Shown here: positions 1 through 11,190 of the stretch, piece after piece
Layout of the letters: every line of letters begins with the position of its first letter
How positions within the stretch are numbered: position 1 is the first letter of the stretch
Assembly (NCBI GenBank): GCA_038380435.1
Contig: JAWZYU010000019.1
Span: forward strand, 31,087,801-31,151,800
Source: Ryuthela nishihirai
Lineage: Eukaryota > Arthropoda > Arachnida > Araneae > Heptathelidae
DNA: 64,000 bases
Direction of reading: 5' to 3'
Translations under genes and position numbers: made by a program
The notes under the pieces: generated by a model
Told to the model about the DNA's origin: nothing
The model's input: only the letters and a program-made list of their open reading frames with translations
The model's database searches: none

Positions 1-182
1 AACTTTAATCACTTCCTCAGCAGTAACTAGTAGGTGACAAACATGCCCTACACAAGTCACAGATCTTACTCTATTCCTTCTCAGTGTTCTGATTTCTATG
101 AACAGCAGTGTATTAGTCAAATAAGCAGTAGCCTTTGATATCTAGTAATGGCATGAAGCCATTATTTAATGAAGCCGATGAT
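1..182. other. AT-rich sequence, nothing recognised
   Basis: I see no element, RNA gene or convincing reading frame before the first SINE tail begins near 183. Confidence 0.6.
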
Positions 183-875
183 TGTGTTGTTTTACTTCTG
201 AGCAGCACATAATGGGCTAAATGGCTAGGTCATAAGGTTTGTTTGGTTTGTTTGGTTTGTTTTACCTCTGAGCGGCACTTTTTTGCACACCGTGGGCTAA
301 ATGGCCAGGTCACATGGACCCCGAAGGCTCAGAGAAGGTTGGGGGAGGGGACCCACTGGAACAGCTGTTGGAAGACAGATGGTAGCCTCCCGTCAAGGCC
401 ATCCAGCGTGTTCTTTAACGTGCACAGGGTATGGCTCTCCCGCACACGGGGCCACGGCTTAACGTCCCATCCGACGGACGGCGGCCTTTCCAAACCCATC
501 GGTGTCCCCTACTGACCGTGGGCAGGGCGGGGAATTTTGCGGAGATAAATCTCAACGCTGACCCAGCTGGGAGGTCATAAGGACAACGTGGGCTAAGAGA
601 AGGTTTGTAGGAGGTTGTTAGGACATTGAACAGTTGTTAGGAGAGAGTAGACTCCCGTAAACGGCATTCAGCATGTTCTTTAACATGCACAGGTATGGCT
701 CTCCCGCACACGAGACCACGGTCTAACGTCTCATCCGAAGGAAGGCGGCCTCCCAAGCCCATCAGTGTCACCTATTGACCGAGGGTAGAATGGGGAGTTT
801 TTCAGAGATAAATCTCAACGCTGGCCCAGGTGGGACTCGAACCTGGAAACTGCAGATTACGAATCTGGTGAAGAC
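183..875 (-). mobile_element. SINE-1, older copy split by a younger copy
   Basis: The tail and first body segment (183-237) and the rest of the body and head remnant (573 to about 875) are two halves of one SINE-1 copy. The right half contains the conserved GTTCTTTAAC block and a B-box complement (GGGACTCGAACCTGG near 832). The outer head is decayed: the expected run of C-rich sequence is missing after about 865. A younger copy (238-572) sits inside it. The right edge is approximate. Confidence 0.85.
238..572 (-). mobile_element. SINE-1, young 5'-truncated copy nested in an older one
   Basis: This copy starts with three GGTTTGTTT-type tail repeats and ends at CCCAGCTGGGA, so the tRNA head is missing. 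It is flanked by the perfect 10-bp direct repeat GGTCATAAGG at 228-237 and 573-582. Loss of the 5' end, a simple-repeat 3' tail and a TSD are what LINE-driven target-primed reverse transcription produces. Confidence 0.9.
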
Positions 876-3233
876 GATGAAACAAAATCTTGCATTACTA
901 GCTTTTGCTTCATATCGCCAATAAACTTGTGACGAGGAGACTGAAATTATTCAACTACAGAATACTGACCACGACGGGATTTGATAGTTTAGAAAGTGGC
1001 CCACTCACTGAAGAATTTGTTTACTAGATGATTAAAATAGAAAAGACGACGTCCGGCTGAAGATCAGAATAATTTAATTTTCAAATATTTATTGTAATTA
1101 TGAAAAAAACATGTAAATATGTATATAATATTTTAGATTATAATTTCAACTTTTTAATCAGTCTTTAGTAATTAAAAATAACTACCATGAGGTTTTTGAT
1201 TATCTTTTACGTATATATATAAAAGGTTAATAAATGAATGGCTCTTTGCATTTATAATGATGTTACCCATGAACTTTCACTTTTCTTGGATTTCTAATAT
1301 TTTTCGTTCAAAATATTATTAACATTGATTATGTGATAAAACAATTTTCATTATTAATATAAAAATAAAATAAATGATTAGCGATATGCATTTCTACATA
1401 TATATCTTATGACATGCCAGAGAAAGTTTTTTTTTTCTCCATATCGGGCTCGGGGTCAAAAATTGTTGAAATGATTCCGATACGGGTAGGTGCGGGCTTG
1501 AAAAAATGAGGTAGAACTCATCTACATTCCTCATCTCTATCCTATTAGACCAGAGAGTTCTCAAAGCTTTTCCAATTCAATCGCTATTCCTAAATTCAGA
1601 TTTTTTCTATCTTACATCATTTTAGCTCGTAAAAATAATTCATCTATGAAAGCCTTACATCGCTAAACCTTGCTTGCAATTTCTACAAAATAAACAATGC
1701 GCTAAAAAAAGTGAGAAAAAAATCACAAAAAAGAACGTTCTCCTACACTTGACTCTCAACTCTTTACCATATTGACCTAGGTAGAAACAAGGGAGAAATT
1801 TTCTGTAGCTTTTTTGCATTTAATCCATTCTAGCTGGTGAAATTCTGCCAGAAAAAGAAATAAAAGAGGAAAAAAAAAGTTGCATATTAAGGATTAATAT
1901 TCTTTGTTTACACAAGAAGTGGCTTAACACTTTTAGTTAACGAAAGTACTTGGCCTTTTTTATTTACTTTTATCACGCATGCATTGCTGTATTATCGTCT
2001 AGCGTAAAGTTGTTTCTTTTCCTCTAACATGTAAATTTTCCAAAATCTGCTTTCCTACCGATAAGCTTGATAAAATTAATCAGCAGATGACTCATTACAT
2101 ACAAATACCAGTGACAAGTGCAAAGTATTATTAGGGATCATAACATTATAATTATTTTTACCGGTGTTTATATGCTAAAACAAATAATTACAATTCTACA
2201 TTTATCAAAGCTTATGCTTATTTTCCCTTTATATTCTGAAGCAATGAGAATGCAGAAAACTAACTTTCAAACGCTACAAATAAAAACACTTGATATTTAT
2301 CCTATTCATATTGACACCGTATTTTCACTTCGCTGAAACCTATTTCTGTTTCTAAATGCAAGTTTATATTGATGAAATTATTCTTACAAATGGTCTATTT
2401 AATAGGTATAAAATTAATTTTAAAACACCGAAGAAGACGTGGAGTATTCGGAAGCAAATAAAATAAAAATCATTCTACATAATATGGTAAATAAATTCAT
2501 ATATAAATCATCCCAGCAAAAATTATATAGGATACCTAAAAAACTGGTACAAGAGACGTGAAGATAAAATTTAATTTCTTCACAGCAGACAGCAAGTCAG
2601 TCCTTGATTAATTACTTCCAAAATGATGAAACTTCACGCTAATTATTTTCATACTATAATTAGCAATTCATTTTAAACACTTGTTTCAACCTGATCCTAT
2701 TCTTTTTCCATAAACATCATGTTGTAACGTAACTTCACATTCGTCACCTAAATTAATTAATGAGTATTTAGAGATTTTCCACGTAATAAGAAAAAAAACC
2801 CTTTTGCAATCAATGTTTGTTGTACTAATAACAGAACCTATATACACCGACAAAGAGGTAAAAAAAATTAAACTCTATATCGAAAGCTTCGAACCGAAAA
2901 GAATTTTTTTAAATATTTAACTCTAGGAAATTTCGAAAGCCTGCACAGCAGCTATAATAAAAACATGTTGACATAAGAAAAACATATTCTACAATAAAAA
3001 CTAGAGTACCTAAATGTGGATATGCGAGAAGTTGCAAAAATAAAGCTAAATGTAATAATTCAACATTTGCATTTTTCTTCAATCAGTAATATGGACACGA
3101 TTGACATATATGGGGTAGTTTCCTTTGAGAATCCTTCCTCATACCTTTGGAACAGCGCTCATGGGAAAAAGAAAGATCATTCATGTAACAACGTTAAAAA
3201 GAAAGCTACAGTAATGGAGAAAAACAGAAGCCA
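876..3233. other. AT-rich unique-looking sequence
   Basis: There are long A/T runs and only short reading frames. Frames of 72 aa (2118-2336) and 86 aa (3016-3276) lack recognisable domains and have an AT-driven composition. No repeat was recognised here. Confidence 0.5.
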
Positions 3234-3448
3234 CTCTTTTCATCTTATGAATGCATTACCATTTTATTATCTTTAGAAAATCCATGTAATCTAAACGATA
3301 GATTGCAAAGGTAGAAACCTTTATGTTGCTCTTGTGTGCAGGAATCCAGAAATCTAGATAACTAATTTAAAAGAACCAAAATATAAAAAGCAAGTAAGAA
3401 TGTTTCATTTAATCTGTTAAAGACTTAACCATAAAAACGACATCAAAA
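3234..3448 (+). repeat. Dispersed direct duplication, copy 1
   Basis: This 215-bp segment runs from CTCTTTTCATCTTATG to ACGACATCAAAA. It recurs in the same orientation at 4423-4645 with a few substitutions and small indels, for example around the TGTGTGTGCAGG tract. Here it sits in unique-looking sequence, so this may be the source copy. I do not recognise it as a known element. Confidence 0.85.
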
Positions 3449-3907
3449 ATTTTAAAACAGTTTTAAAATACAGCTGGAATAGGTTGTTTCGGTAATACAT
3501 TGGCTTAAATATTTTTTAAAACAAAGGTTTTTTTTATTCAAACTATACATACTACCGTTTAACCAGGGTATTCGGTACCTGAAATCCAAGTATTACAATA
3601 ACTGTTACGAAAAGCGATATGTATACATATATCAGCAAGAAATTGTATAAAAAGTCAAATTTTGGGTATTTAACTATTTCCAATACACAGAACAAAGAAA
3701 TGTGTTCTGTGAAATGGCTACTATTCTTTATACATTCGACAAATATCCTATCCCTCTTTTGAAATGTTATTCTCGTAAGGGTAAGTCACTTCCATTTATA
3801 TAAAATGCTGGATTAATTAATTTCTTTAGCAGTTTTAAAATGTGTTTTCTTTTATTTATGTTTTACATTAAAGAAGGGGAAAACAAGAAACTCCTGATAC
3901 CTTATAT

Positions 3908-4343
3908 TAGGGGTTCTCAACGTGGGGTACGTGGTAAAAGTTTTGGGGTACGCCGTGAGAGCTCAAACGTCGCTAGATATATGTTATATATATAAATAAA
4001 TAAATAAATAAATACCCCCTCAAGCAGCTGCTTGCCACAGAGGTCTGACAGGAGCCTGTCAGTTTATATGCCACAGTAGAAGATCTGAGAGGATGGCAGG
4101 ACCTCAGCAGAAAAACGACACAAACAGCCATGCCTTACCCGGGGCTCGAACCCAGGTCCCGTAGATCAGTAGCCAAGCGCGCTAACCACTCGGCCACGGG
4201 ACGGCTTGTTATATATATATTTATGTTTTATTTTATTTCCATTGTTATACTATAACTATAGTTTTATCTATCTATACAAGGGGTACGCCAGTTACATACA
4301 CATTTCCAGGGGGTAGGTGAAGTATAAAGGTTGAGAACCACTG
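3908..4343. mobile_element. hAT-type MITE carrying a nested SINE-2
   Basis: The left end reads TAGGGGTTCTCAACGTGGGG. The right end, reverse complemented, reads CAGTGGTTCTCAACC, a form common in hAT-superfamily ends. Flanking 8-mers CCTTATAT (3900-3907) and CCTTATCC (4344-4351) look like a decayed 8-bp hAT TSD. Without the nested SINE-2 and one copy of its TSD the element is about 210 bp. It encodes nothing. Confidence 0.75.
3995..4207 (-). mobile_element. SINE-2, full-length copy
   Basis: Read on the minus strand, the head has an A box (GTGGCCGAGTGGTTAGCGC) and a B box (GGTTCGAGCCC). The body contains GCAGCTGCTTGAGGGGGTA and the tail is made of ATTT repeats. A perfect 12-bp TSD, GTTATATATATA, is at 3983-3994 and 4208-4219. 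The head resembles Leu/Ser-type tRNAs but does not fold as a functional tRNA. Confidence 0.92.
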
Positions 4344-4351
4344 CCTTATCC

Positions 4352-4953
4352 TATTGGTTGTTTTATCTCTAAGCGAAACTTATCTTGCACTTAATGGACT
4401 AAATGACAGCATCGTTTTCTCTCTCTTTTCATCTTATGAATGCATTACCATTTTATTATCTTTAAAAAATCCATGTTATCTAAGCGATAGATTGCAAAGG
4501 TTGAAACCTTTATGCTGCTTGTGTGTGTGCAGGAATCCAGAAATCTAGATAACTTATTTCAATTTAAAAGAACCAAAAAATAAAAAGCAAGTAAGAATGT
4601 TTCATTTAATCTGTTAAAGACTTAACCATAAAAACGACATCAAAAGATAACCCCAAAAGCTCAGAGAAGGTTGGGAGATGAATCCAATGGACTACTGCTA
4701 GGAAACAGATGGAAGAAGCTTCCTGTTACGGTGCCCCACAGTGTTCTTTAACGTGAAGTAGGTGGGGCCTCCTGAATACAGTACACGTACTTCGACGGGC
4801 GGCGGTCTTTCAAACCCACTGGTGTCTCTTTTCTCACCAATAACAGAGTGGAATGTTAGCAGAGAATATCTCCACGCATGAACGGTTGGGACTCGAAACT
4901 GGGAACTGCAGCCTATAAGCCTGATGCGCTACTGACTGAACCAACACCCGTCC
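4352..4953 (-). mobile_element. SINE-1, old-type copy with a 223-bp insert
   Basis: The tail and start of the body (4352 to about 4410) are separated from the rest (about 4646-4953) by the duplicated segment at 4423-4645. The head complement ends near CCCGTCCC at 4953. The block next to the head is the old type (CTTTTCTCACC... followed by GCAGAGAATATCTCC), not the young CTACTGACCGTGGGC type. Confidence 0.85.
4423..4645 (+). repeat. Dispersed direct duplication, copy 2, inside a SINE-1
   Basis: This segment matches 3234-3448 nearly end to end and interrupts SINE-1 body sequence on both sides. No TIRs or clear TSD were seen, so the mechanism (element insertion or templated repair) is open. Confidence 0.85.
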
Positions 4954-5452
4954 CATCTTATATAGGTGTTTTTTTTTATATGTAATACATGATACAAACT
5001 TCCATGTGGCCATCTGAATTTTTAACACACATCTCTGCTATTTCAGTGTTATAGCGAACCAAAGCATTATATCTCACTAGCAAAGAATTTTTAAAAATGA
5101 ACATGAAAAACACTGACTCCACTATAGGAAACAAAAGACATGGTAGGTCGAGAAATAAATGACGGTAAAATTAAAGCCTTGAGTTTAATAGTTTTATTTC
5201 AAAACTGTTTAAAGCTGAAGAGTAGTGTATTAAATTCTTTACAATTTAATACATTTCGCTAAGAAAATAAATTTTTGAAAACTGTTCAGTATTTCTAAAA
5301 TTGTATATTCAATAAATTATTTAATTAACAGTAATTTGCCATGCTTATAAAACTTGTTACCCAATGTACTTTTATGTTAAACATAGAGATATTACAGTTT
5401 TGATAACATTGAAACTTATACTGATTGAAGTACTGTAAAATAAAACATCAGC
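4954..5452. other. AT-rich sequence, nothing recognised
   Basis: No element ends or domain-bearing frame were seen between the SINE at 4953 and the TSD of the next SINE. Confidence 0.5.
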
Positions 5453-5465
5453 GCCCATACGTATT

Positions 5466-5856
5466 GGGGCGGGGGTGGCTCAGTCGGTAGCGTGCCAGGC
5501 TCGTAATCTGTAGTTCCCAGGTTCGAGACCCAGCTGCGTCAGCGTTGAGATTTATCTCCGCAAAATTCCCCGCCCTGCCCACGGTCAGTAGGGGACACCG
5601 ATGGGCTTGGAAAGGCCGCCCGTCGGCTGGGACGTTAAGCCGTGTCCCCGTGTGCAGTAGAGCCATACCCTGTGCACGTTAAAGAACACGCTGGATGGCC
5701 TTGACGGGAGGCTACCATCTGTCTCCCAACAGCTATTCCAGTGGGTACCCTCCCCCAACCTTCTCTGAGCCTTCGGGGTCCATGTGACCTGGCCATTTAG
5801 CCCATGGTGTGCAAAAAAGTGCCGCTCAGAGGTAAAACAACCCAACCCAATCCAAA
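5466..5856 (+). mobile_element. SINE-1, full-length young copy
   Basis: This is a good reference copy. The head is GGGGCGGGGGTGGCTCAGTC with an A box, and the B box reads GGTTCGAGACCC near 5520. The body has GTTAAAGAACACGCTGGATG, and the tail is AACCCAACCCAATCC. A 13-bp TSD with one mismatch flanks it: GCCCATACGTATT (5453-5465) and GCCCATAGGTATT (5857-5869). The 86-90 aa frames crossing this family on either strand are by-products of its GC-rich body. Confidence 0.95.
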
Positions 5857-5869
5857 GCCCATAGGTATT

Positions 5870-6727
5870 ACTAAGGAACTATTTTTTGATATCCTAGAAT
5901 AAAAAGAAATCGATTTTGGGGGAAAAGAAAGGAAAAACGTTGTAAAACAGTAAAACATGTATGTTTCAACGGTTGTATATATTTCGTTTGAATAATGTAA
6001 CCCTAATATATAAACAAGTTATTTCATTTTCGTTTAAAATCCTTAAGCTTCGTGCATATATTTAGCAGCAAACAAATACGTCACGATGACAAAGCATTAA
6101 CAGAAGCGGTAGTACTTTATTATTACAAGTGTTAAAAGAATTAAATGCAATAACAGCTTAAAAGGAAAGTGGATTAAAAGGAAACAGCGATTTCCTTTTG
6201 CAACATAGGAAATTTCGTCCTCCTCGACTGGTGACTATACAGGTCACCAGTCATCGATCAGAGGGTGTGAAAGTGTCGGATATTCATGATGCAAGCAGGC
6301 ACTGCACATGCAATTCTTCGGGAAGAGCCGAGGAAAGAGCAGACGTTGCTGAATATATTTGTGGATCATACAACGATACTGCTGGACGTCTCATTAGCAC
6401 ACAGACTACCAAGATCAATGGGAAGAGAAGGCAATATAAGAATTCTTTGCAGTCTCTGTAAGAAAGGCGCTAAGCATTATATAGTTGAATTACTGTGCTT
6501 GTGTTGTATCATTTCTGCACAAGGAGACTGATACTTTGAAAGTTTATTTCTTCTACATGTGCCATAGGCACCAATCATCACTATTAGCAAAATATTGCTA
6601 AAATATCCTACATAATACATAATGACCTATTCATTAAAATTCAGGCGATATTGACTCATAAGGTTACCAGGAATATTTCTAATATTATTATGATTTTGAA
6701 AACGGTAGTTAACATAAAAAAGAATCA
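5870..6727. other. Unassigned sequence with a small hairpin
   Basis: Two overlapping plus-strand frames (6198-6461 and 6286-6531) have no domain I recognise. The stretch has less AT bias than its surroundings and could be a decayed element. A perfect 8-bp stem (CTGGTGAC/GTCACCAG, 7-nt loop) lies at 6228-6250. Confidence 0.4.
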
Positions 6728-6891
6728 CTGTATTTTACCGTGTATAAAGAACCCCTTTTTGGCAAAAATTGGGCCCCAAAAATAGGGGGTTTCTTATACC
6801 TGGATAGTATTATAGATATTAACAAATTACTCAATTCCTCGAAACTCAAATGAAAAATCAGGGGGTTCCTTATACACGTTAAAATACGGTA
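6728..6891. mobile_element. Small MITE with ~30-bp inverted ends
   Basis: The left end (TGTATTTTACCGTGTATAAA then GAACCCC) and the right end (GGGGGTTCCTTATACACGTT then AAAATACGG) are inverted copies with a few mismatches. The interior contains further GGGGGTTTCTTATAC-like sequence. It is about 164 bp and non-coding. The superfamily is not assigned. Confidence 0.75.
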
Positions 6892-7045
6892 TTGCCCTAA
6901 ATTAGCGCTTTCCAACTTCTACTCTAAATTAGCGCTTTCTAATTCAAGGGTTCTCAATATATGAAATGCGATTCTTTCGGGGTCACAAACAGTTTGGAAG
7001 AGAGTTGCAAAGCTCCGAAGCACATAGCGAAATCATTAGATTTAA

Positions 7046-7421
7046 GTTGTTTGTGTTGGGTTGTTTTACTTCTAAGTGGCACTTTCTTTAACACAACGGG
7101 CTAAATGTCCAGGTCACAAGGACCCTGAGGGCTCAAAGAAAGTTAAGGGTGGGGTCCCACTGAAACAACTAAGCTGTTGGGAGACAGATGGTAGCCTCAC
7201 GTCAAGGCCATCCAGCGTGTTCTTTAACGTGCGCCAGTCACGGCTTAACGTCCACCAGACGGATGGTGGCCTATCCAAGCTCACTGGTGTCCCCTACTGA
7301 CCGTAGGCAGAGCGGGAGTTGTTCAACGTATGCGGAGATAAACCTCAACCCTGACCCAGCTGGGACTCGAACCTGGAAACTGCAGATTAGAAGTCTGGCA
7401 CGCTACTAATTACCCCTACTT
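7046..7421 (-). mobile_element. SINE-1 copy, moderately diverged
   Basis: The tail GTTGGGTTGTTTTAC, the body with GTTCTTTAACGTGC, the young-type CTACTGACCGTAGGC block and the B-box complement (GGGACTCGAACC near 7363) are all present. The outer head has decayed to CTACTAATTACCCC. Confidence 0.88.
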
Positions 7422-7625
7422 AATCATAGGCATCAGAAAATTTCACTATTACAAGTGCTATATTAAACTATAAGCAGAAAATCTATGTCTATATAGACTG
7501 TAATTTTCAAACCTAAAGTGAAAATTTCTATCGAAAAATGATTCACAAAAAGGGATAAAAAAAAGTTGCAACGAGGGAAACTGGAAACAAGCCAATTTGA
7601 AATAGTTACAACAAATTGAATTTTT

Positions 7626-7836
7626 AGCACCGTGGTCGAGTGGTTAGCACGCTTGGCTACTGATCTGAGGGACCTGGGTTCGAGCCCGGGTAAGGCATGG
7701 ATGGGTGTGTCGTTTTTCTGCTGAGGTCCTGCCATCCTCTCATACCTTCTACTTTGGCATATAAACTGACAGCCTCCTGTAAGACCTCTGTGGCAAGCAG
7801 CTGCTTGAGGGGGTATTTATTATTTTTATTTTATTA
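7626..7836 (+). mobile_element. SINE-2, full-length copy
   Basis: The A-box region GTGGTCGAGTGGTTAGCACG and the B box GGTTCGAGCCC are present, followed by the family body (CTGCTGAGGTCCTGCCATCC, then GCAGCTGCTTGAGGGGGTA) and an ATT/ATTT-rich tail. The 5' dozen bases differ from the 3995 copy. No clear TSD was found. Confidence 0.9.
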
Positions 7837-8186
7837 ACACAGAACTGCTCGGTTCAATGAATAATGCTCATTTTGTGAGTGAGGGAGGTATAGTTTCTTT
7901 AGATATAGCAATTGAAATATCTAATATATTTCTTGAAACTGAAAATATTGTAATTGTTTTTCTTTTGTTCCGTTTTATGTGCAATCTAGCTTTGCGTGTG
8001 CCCTTAATATTGAGCTTGATGATTAAATGAGGCATGCACAATGGTATTTAATCGTGAAACGAAGAGAAATTTTCCTTTAATAAAAGGAAACATTTATTTC
8101 ATTTCCATTAACATATACTGTATTGAAATTTTTATGTGACGATTAAAATTAATGCGACATAATTTACATCAAGAAATAATTTTATG

Positions 8187-8567
8187 GATTTGGTTCGTTT
8201 TTACTACGTCTGAGCACTTTTTTTTTTGCACAAAGTGGGCTAAACGGCCAGGTCACGAGAATCACAACACTTCGTAGCTCTTAAGAGAAGGGAAAGTCTT
8301 TAACAGTTATAAGGAGACAAATGGAGCCTCTTGTCAAGGAATCAGCGTATTCTTTAACGTGCACAAGGTACGTTAAAAATCTCCTGCACATAAGCCATTG
8401 CTTAAAGGCCAATTAAATGAACGGCGGCCTCTGCAAGTCCTCCCCTTTCTCATTGAAAGCAAAATGTGATTAGTGGAGAAACTCCCAACGGAGAAATTCC
8501 CAACGTCAAGTGGGGACTTAAACTTCAAAATGTCGGATTATGAGCCCAACTCAGCCAAATCCTGCCC
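8187..8567 (-). mobile_element. SINE-1, old diverged copy
   Basis: The order of tail, AAGTGGGCTAAACGGCCAGG, TTCTTTAACGTGCAC and a CCAAATCCTGCCC head complement is kept, but with many substitutions. It has the old-type block (CCTTTCTCATTG). A short internal duplication, GAGAAACTCCCAACG / GAGAAATTCCCAACG, lies near 8479-8508. Confidence 0.8.
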
Positions 8568-10217
8568 TAATATTGTTCACAGCATATGAAGAATATACAT
8601 AATAATGAAGTTGATGCTGTTTAAGATGGAAACCTATGTTAAATATTCCCTCGTCTAGCGAGTTCCGTTTCACATAGGTTTCACTGTATTTACCTTACAA
8701 CAGTTAAGGGGGATAAAAAATTCCAGAACTTTGGAAATACTCATTATAAAATAACAAGAACATTGTGTATGCTTTTAATATTTATTAAATGTTCAGTTAG
8801 ATAAAAGAAAATGGCAGGATATTACATTTTTCGTATTCATTTCTAATGAATTAGACTTTTTTATTGATAGAAAAAATTTAATTCTAAACGTTTTATTTGA
8901 TGGAAAATTACGTATGAAAAAATACAGATGTTTCATTCAAAAAGTCATATTCCTGCATATAAAACTATATTAGAAGATGGTGATGGGTCTGTCTGTTCAC
9001 CCTATCATCATCTTGTTTTCCGTTATTTCTTGCATTCATATCGATTTTGAAATATTCTATCAATAAATAACATATAAGAATAGTGTTTTATAAATGTCAA
9101 ATTGGTGCATTTTTTCAAACAATTTCCAAATGAGTAATCAATGAAGCCTATTTATTTGTAAGAACTATCTTCCTTTCACGCAGTGTACTTTTATAAACAC
9201 ATGCAGTTTTTTATTTATCTTAGTAAAATGTAGTAAGAAATTCTGCATAAATACATATTATGCATAATACATAACTATGTGGAATCATTGTATATCAAGA
9301 ATGCACATTGGTCTGATTTCAATCATAGCCAAATTTTACACTTTACTGATTATGCAACTGTAAAACGAATGAATTGTATGTACAAATACGAGTATATCTA
9401 AATTGCAGCTAATTAGTACCTATAAATCTATTACTTATCTATATCGCTCACCCGGCCTCCATCATCACCGCCAGAAAACCTAAAATTGGCGCTATCGCAT
9501 ATTGAGTGCATTGTGATAGAGTTAAATACAGTGAAACAAGATAAGAAGTTATTCCGCAAGTTATTCTTCTAATTATAAAAGCCAAAGCACTGTTTACTCA
9601 AAAGCTTTACTTACTAAGTGTGATTAATAGCGACAACTGAATATAACTTTATTTTCAGTACTTGTTTGCTGAATAGCCTTAAGGGTATTGTTGCTTAGAA
9701 CACACATACAACTTCAACGCAGTAATACACAAATAATCCATAACTAATATGTATAATCCATATTAAACATATAGAAGGAATCAAGATATTGCAGATTTTT
9801 TCCCGACTGTTCCTAGAAGACGTTTGGGAAATGGACATTAATATCCACTAGTCTAGGATGAAAGAATTAAAAAGGATTGTTTCTTATCACATCATTACGC
9901 CGAATGAGCTAGGACATTACAGTTTATTCTAGGGATTACTGAAAGCCAATAACGTATATTTCATAAGATTACTTGCATGCAATTATTTATAAGGGATGGT
10001 AAACAGTAAAAGTATTAATGCTTCCTAAATTCCCAGCGGCAAAACTAGACCTCAAACGCAATTAAATTAAGACACAAAAAAAGGTGCATGGTGACACATC
10101 ACCGTGTTACATTTGCATATCTCTGAACATAGTAACAAGGGAATGTATAAAGTCCACTGCTTCAGTCCATGACTATTGTATTGGAGTCTTAGTTTCTATC
10201 GTTAGAAACGTTGTATA
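8568..10217. other. AT-rich sequence, nothing recognised
   Basis: No element ends or domain-bearing frames were seen. A slightly GC-richer patch (CTCACCCGGCCTCCATCATC, near 9450) has no assignable identity. Confidence 0.5.
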
Positions 10218-11074
10218 ATGAGTGAGTTGAATATTAAAATCCGTGCAATTTTACATTACTGCTGAAAAAAAAGATTAAAAGCAACCGAAGCGGCCCAAGA
10301 AATATGCGAAGTTGGTGTGAAACTGACTGCTGAACATGCAAACCGTCGTATCGGAGTCTAAAGGATACTCCCCGCTATTCCAGGCGACCACCGTTTCATC
10401 AAGTGAATTTTTACGTGCGATGAAAAATGGATCTTTTTCAACAATCCTAACACCTAAAGCAGTACTTTGACCAAGGCCAGATGCACGTTCTGTCCCAAAG
10501 AGCGGGCGATTCGAAACGAAGGCAATCTTTTGTGTTTGGCGGAATTTTGAGAGTGCAGTGCACTTCAAACTGATTCCCGATGAAAGTGCCATCAATGTCG
10601 AGATCTACTCAGCACAACTAGAGAGTATGCACTTTGTGATGCTTCAATGCTACCCAGGATTGATAAACAGACATCAGGTACTTCTCTCCAACAAGGCAGC
10701 GCAAAACCGCACACAGCACTCCGAACCGAAGAAAAACTTGGAGAACCAGCATTTGAGCTTCTTCCTCACCTATCATACAGTTCGGACCTAGCTCCTTCCG
10801 ACTACTACCTCTTACTCTCTATGGCTCAATTTCTTTGAGCATTTCTCAAGCACATTTCAGGAGGCAAAAACGGATATCGGGAGTTTTTAATCTCCAAGGG
10901 CAAGCATGGTATCGAAAAGAAATTGAACAATTTGCCAACGTATACTAGGAACTATTGAAAAATTATGGTTTATACATTTCGCTGAGTAATTTTTCCTTAT
11001 TTATATTATAATAATCATTTCTCGAGTACACACGATAAAGAACGCCGACTTATGAATCATCCTAGCACCTAATA
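10218..11074 (+). pseudogene. mariner transposase relic (DD34D type)
   Basis: A decayed mariner open reading frame. From ATG at 10218 the N-terminal HTH reads IKIRAILHYC, a stop, then RLKATEAAQEIC. The first catalytic motif is CDEKWIFFNNP near 10415. Then follow WRNFESAVHFKLIPDESAIN, QQGSAKPHTA (in place of the usual DNARPHTA, so the second catalytic Asp is lost) and LPHLSYSSDLAPSDYYLL with the third Asp. Frameshifts and stops separate these blocks. A possible 3' TIR (CATCCTAGCACCTAAT) ends near 11074. The 5' TIR was not found. It cannot encode an active enzyme. Confidence 0.88.
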
Positions 11075-11146
11075 TTTCAGAAATGCACAAGATAATTGCC
11101 ATGTTTCGTTAACTGGTTAAATTAGCTTCAAATTCAAGTTTTGTAT

Positions 11147-11190
11147 CAGTGGTTTCCAATCTGTGGGCTGCAGACCCTCAGGGGTCTGCG
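11147..11190 (+). mobile_element. Solitary hAT-type end
   Basis: CAGTGGTTTCCAATCTGTGG followed by CTGCAGACCCTCAGGGGTCTGCG resembles the 5' end of non-autonomous hAT elements. No matching right end was found, so it is probably a truncated relic. Confidence 0.5.

Noticed and set aside
5466..5540. SINE-1, SINE-2 and 52147 heads as functional tRNA genes
   Set aside because: A and B boxes are present, but acceptor and anticodon stems do not pair properly and each head continues into a SINE body or other element sequence.
10275..10595. 106-aa minus-strand frame as a gene
   Set aside because: It is the antisense shadow of the mariner relic on the plus strand.
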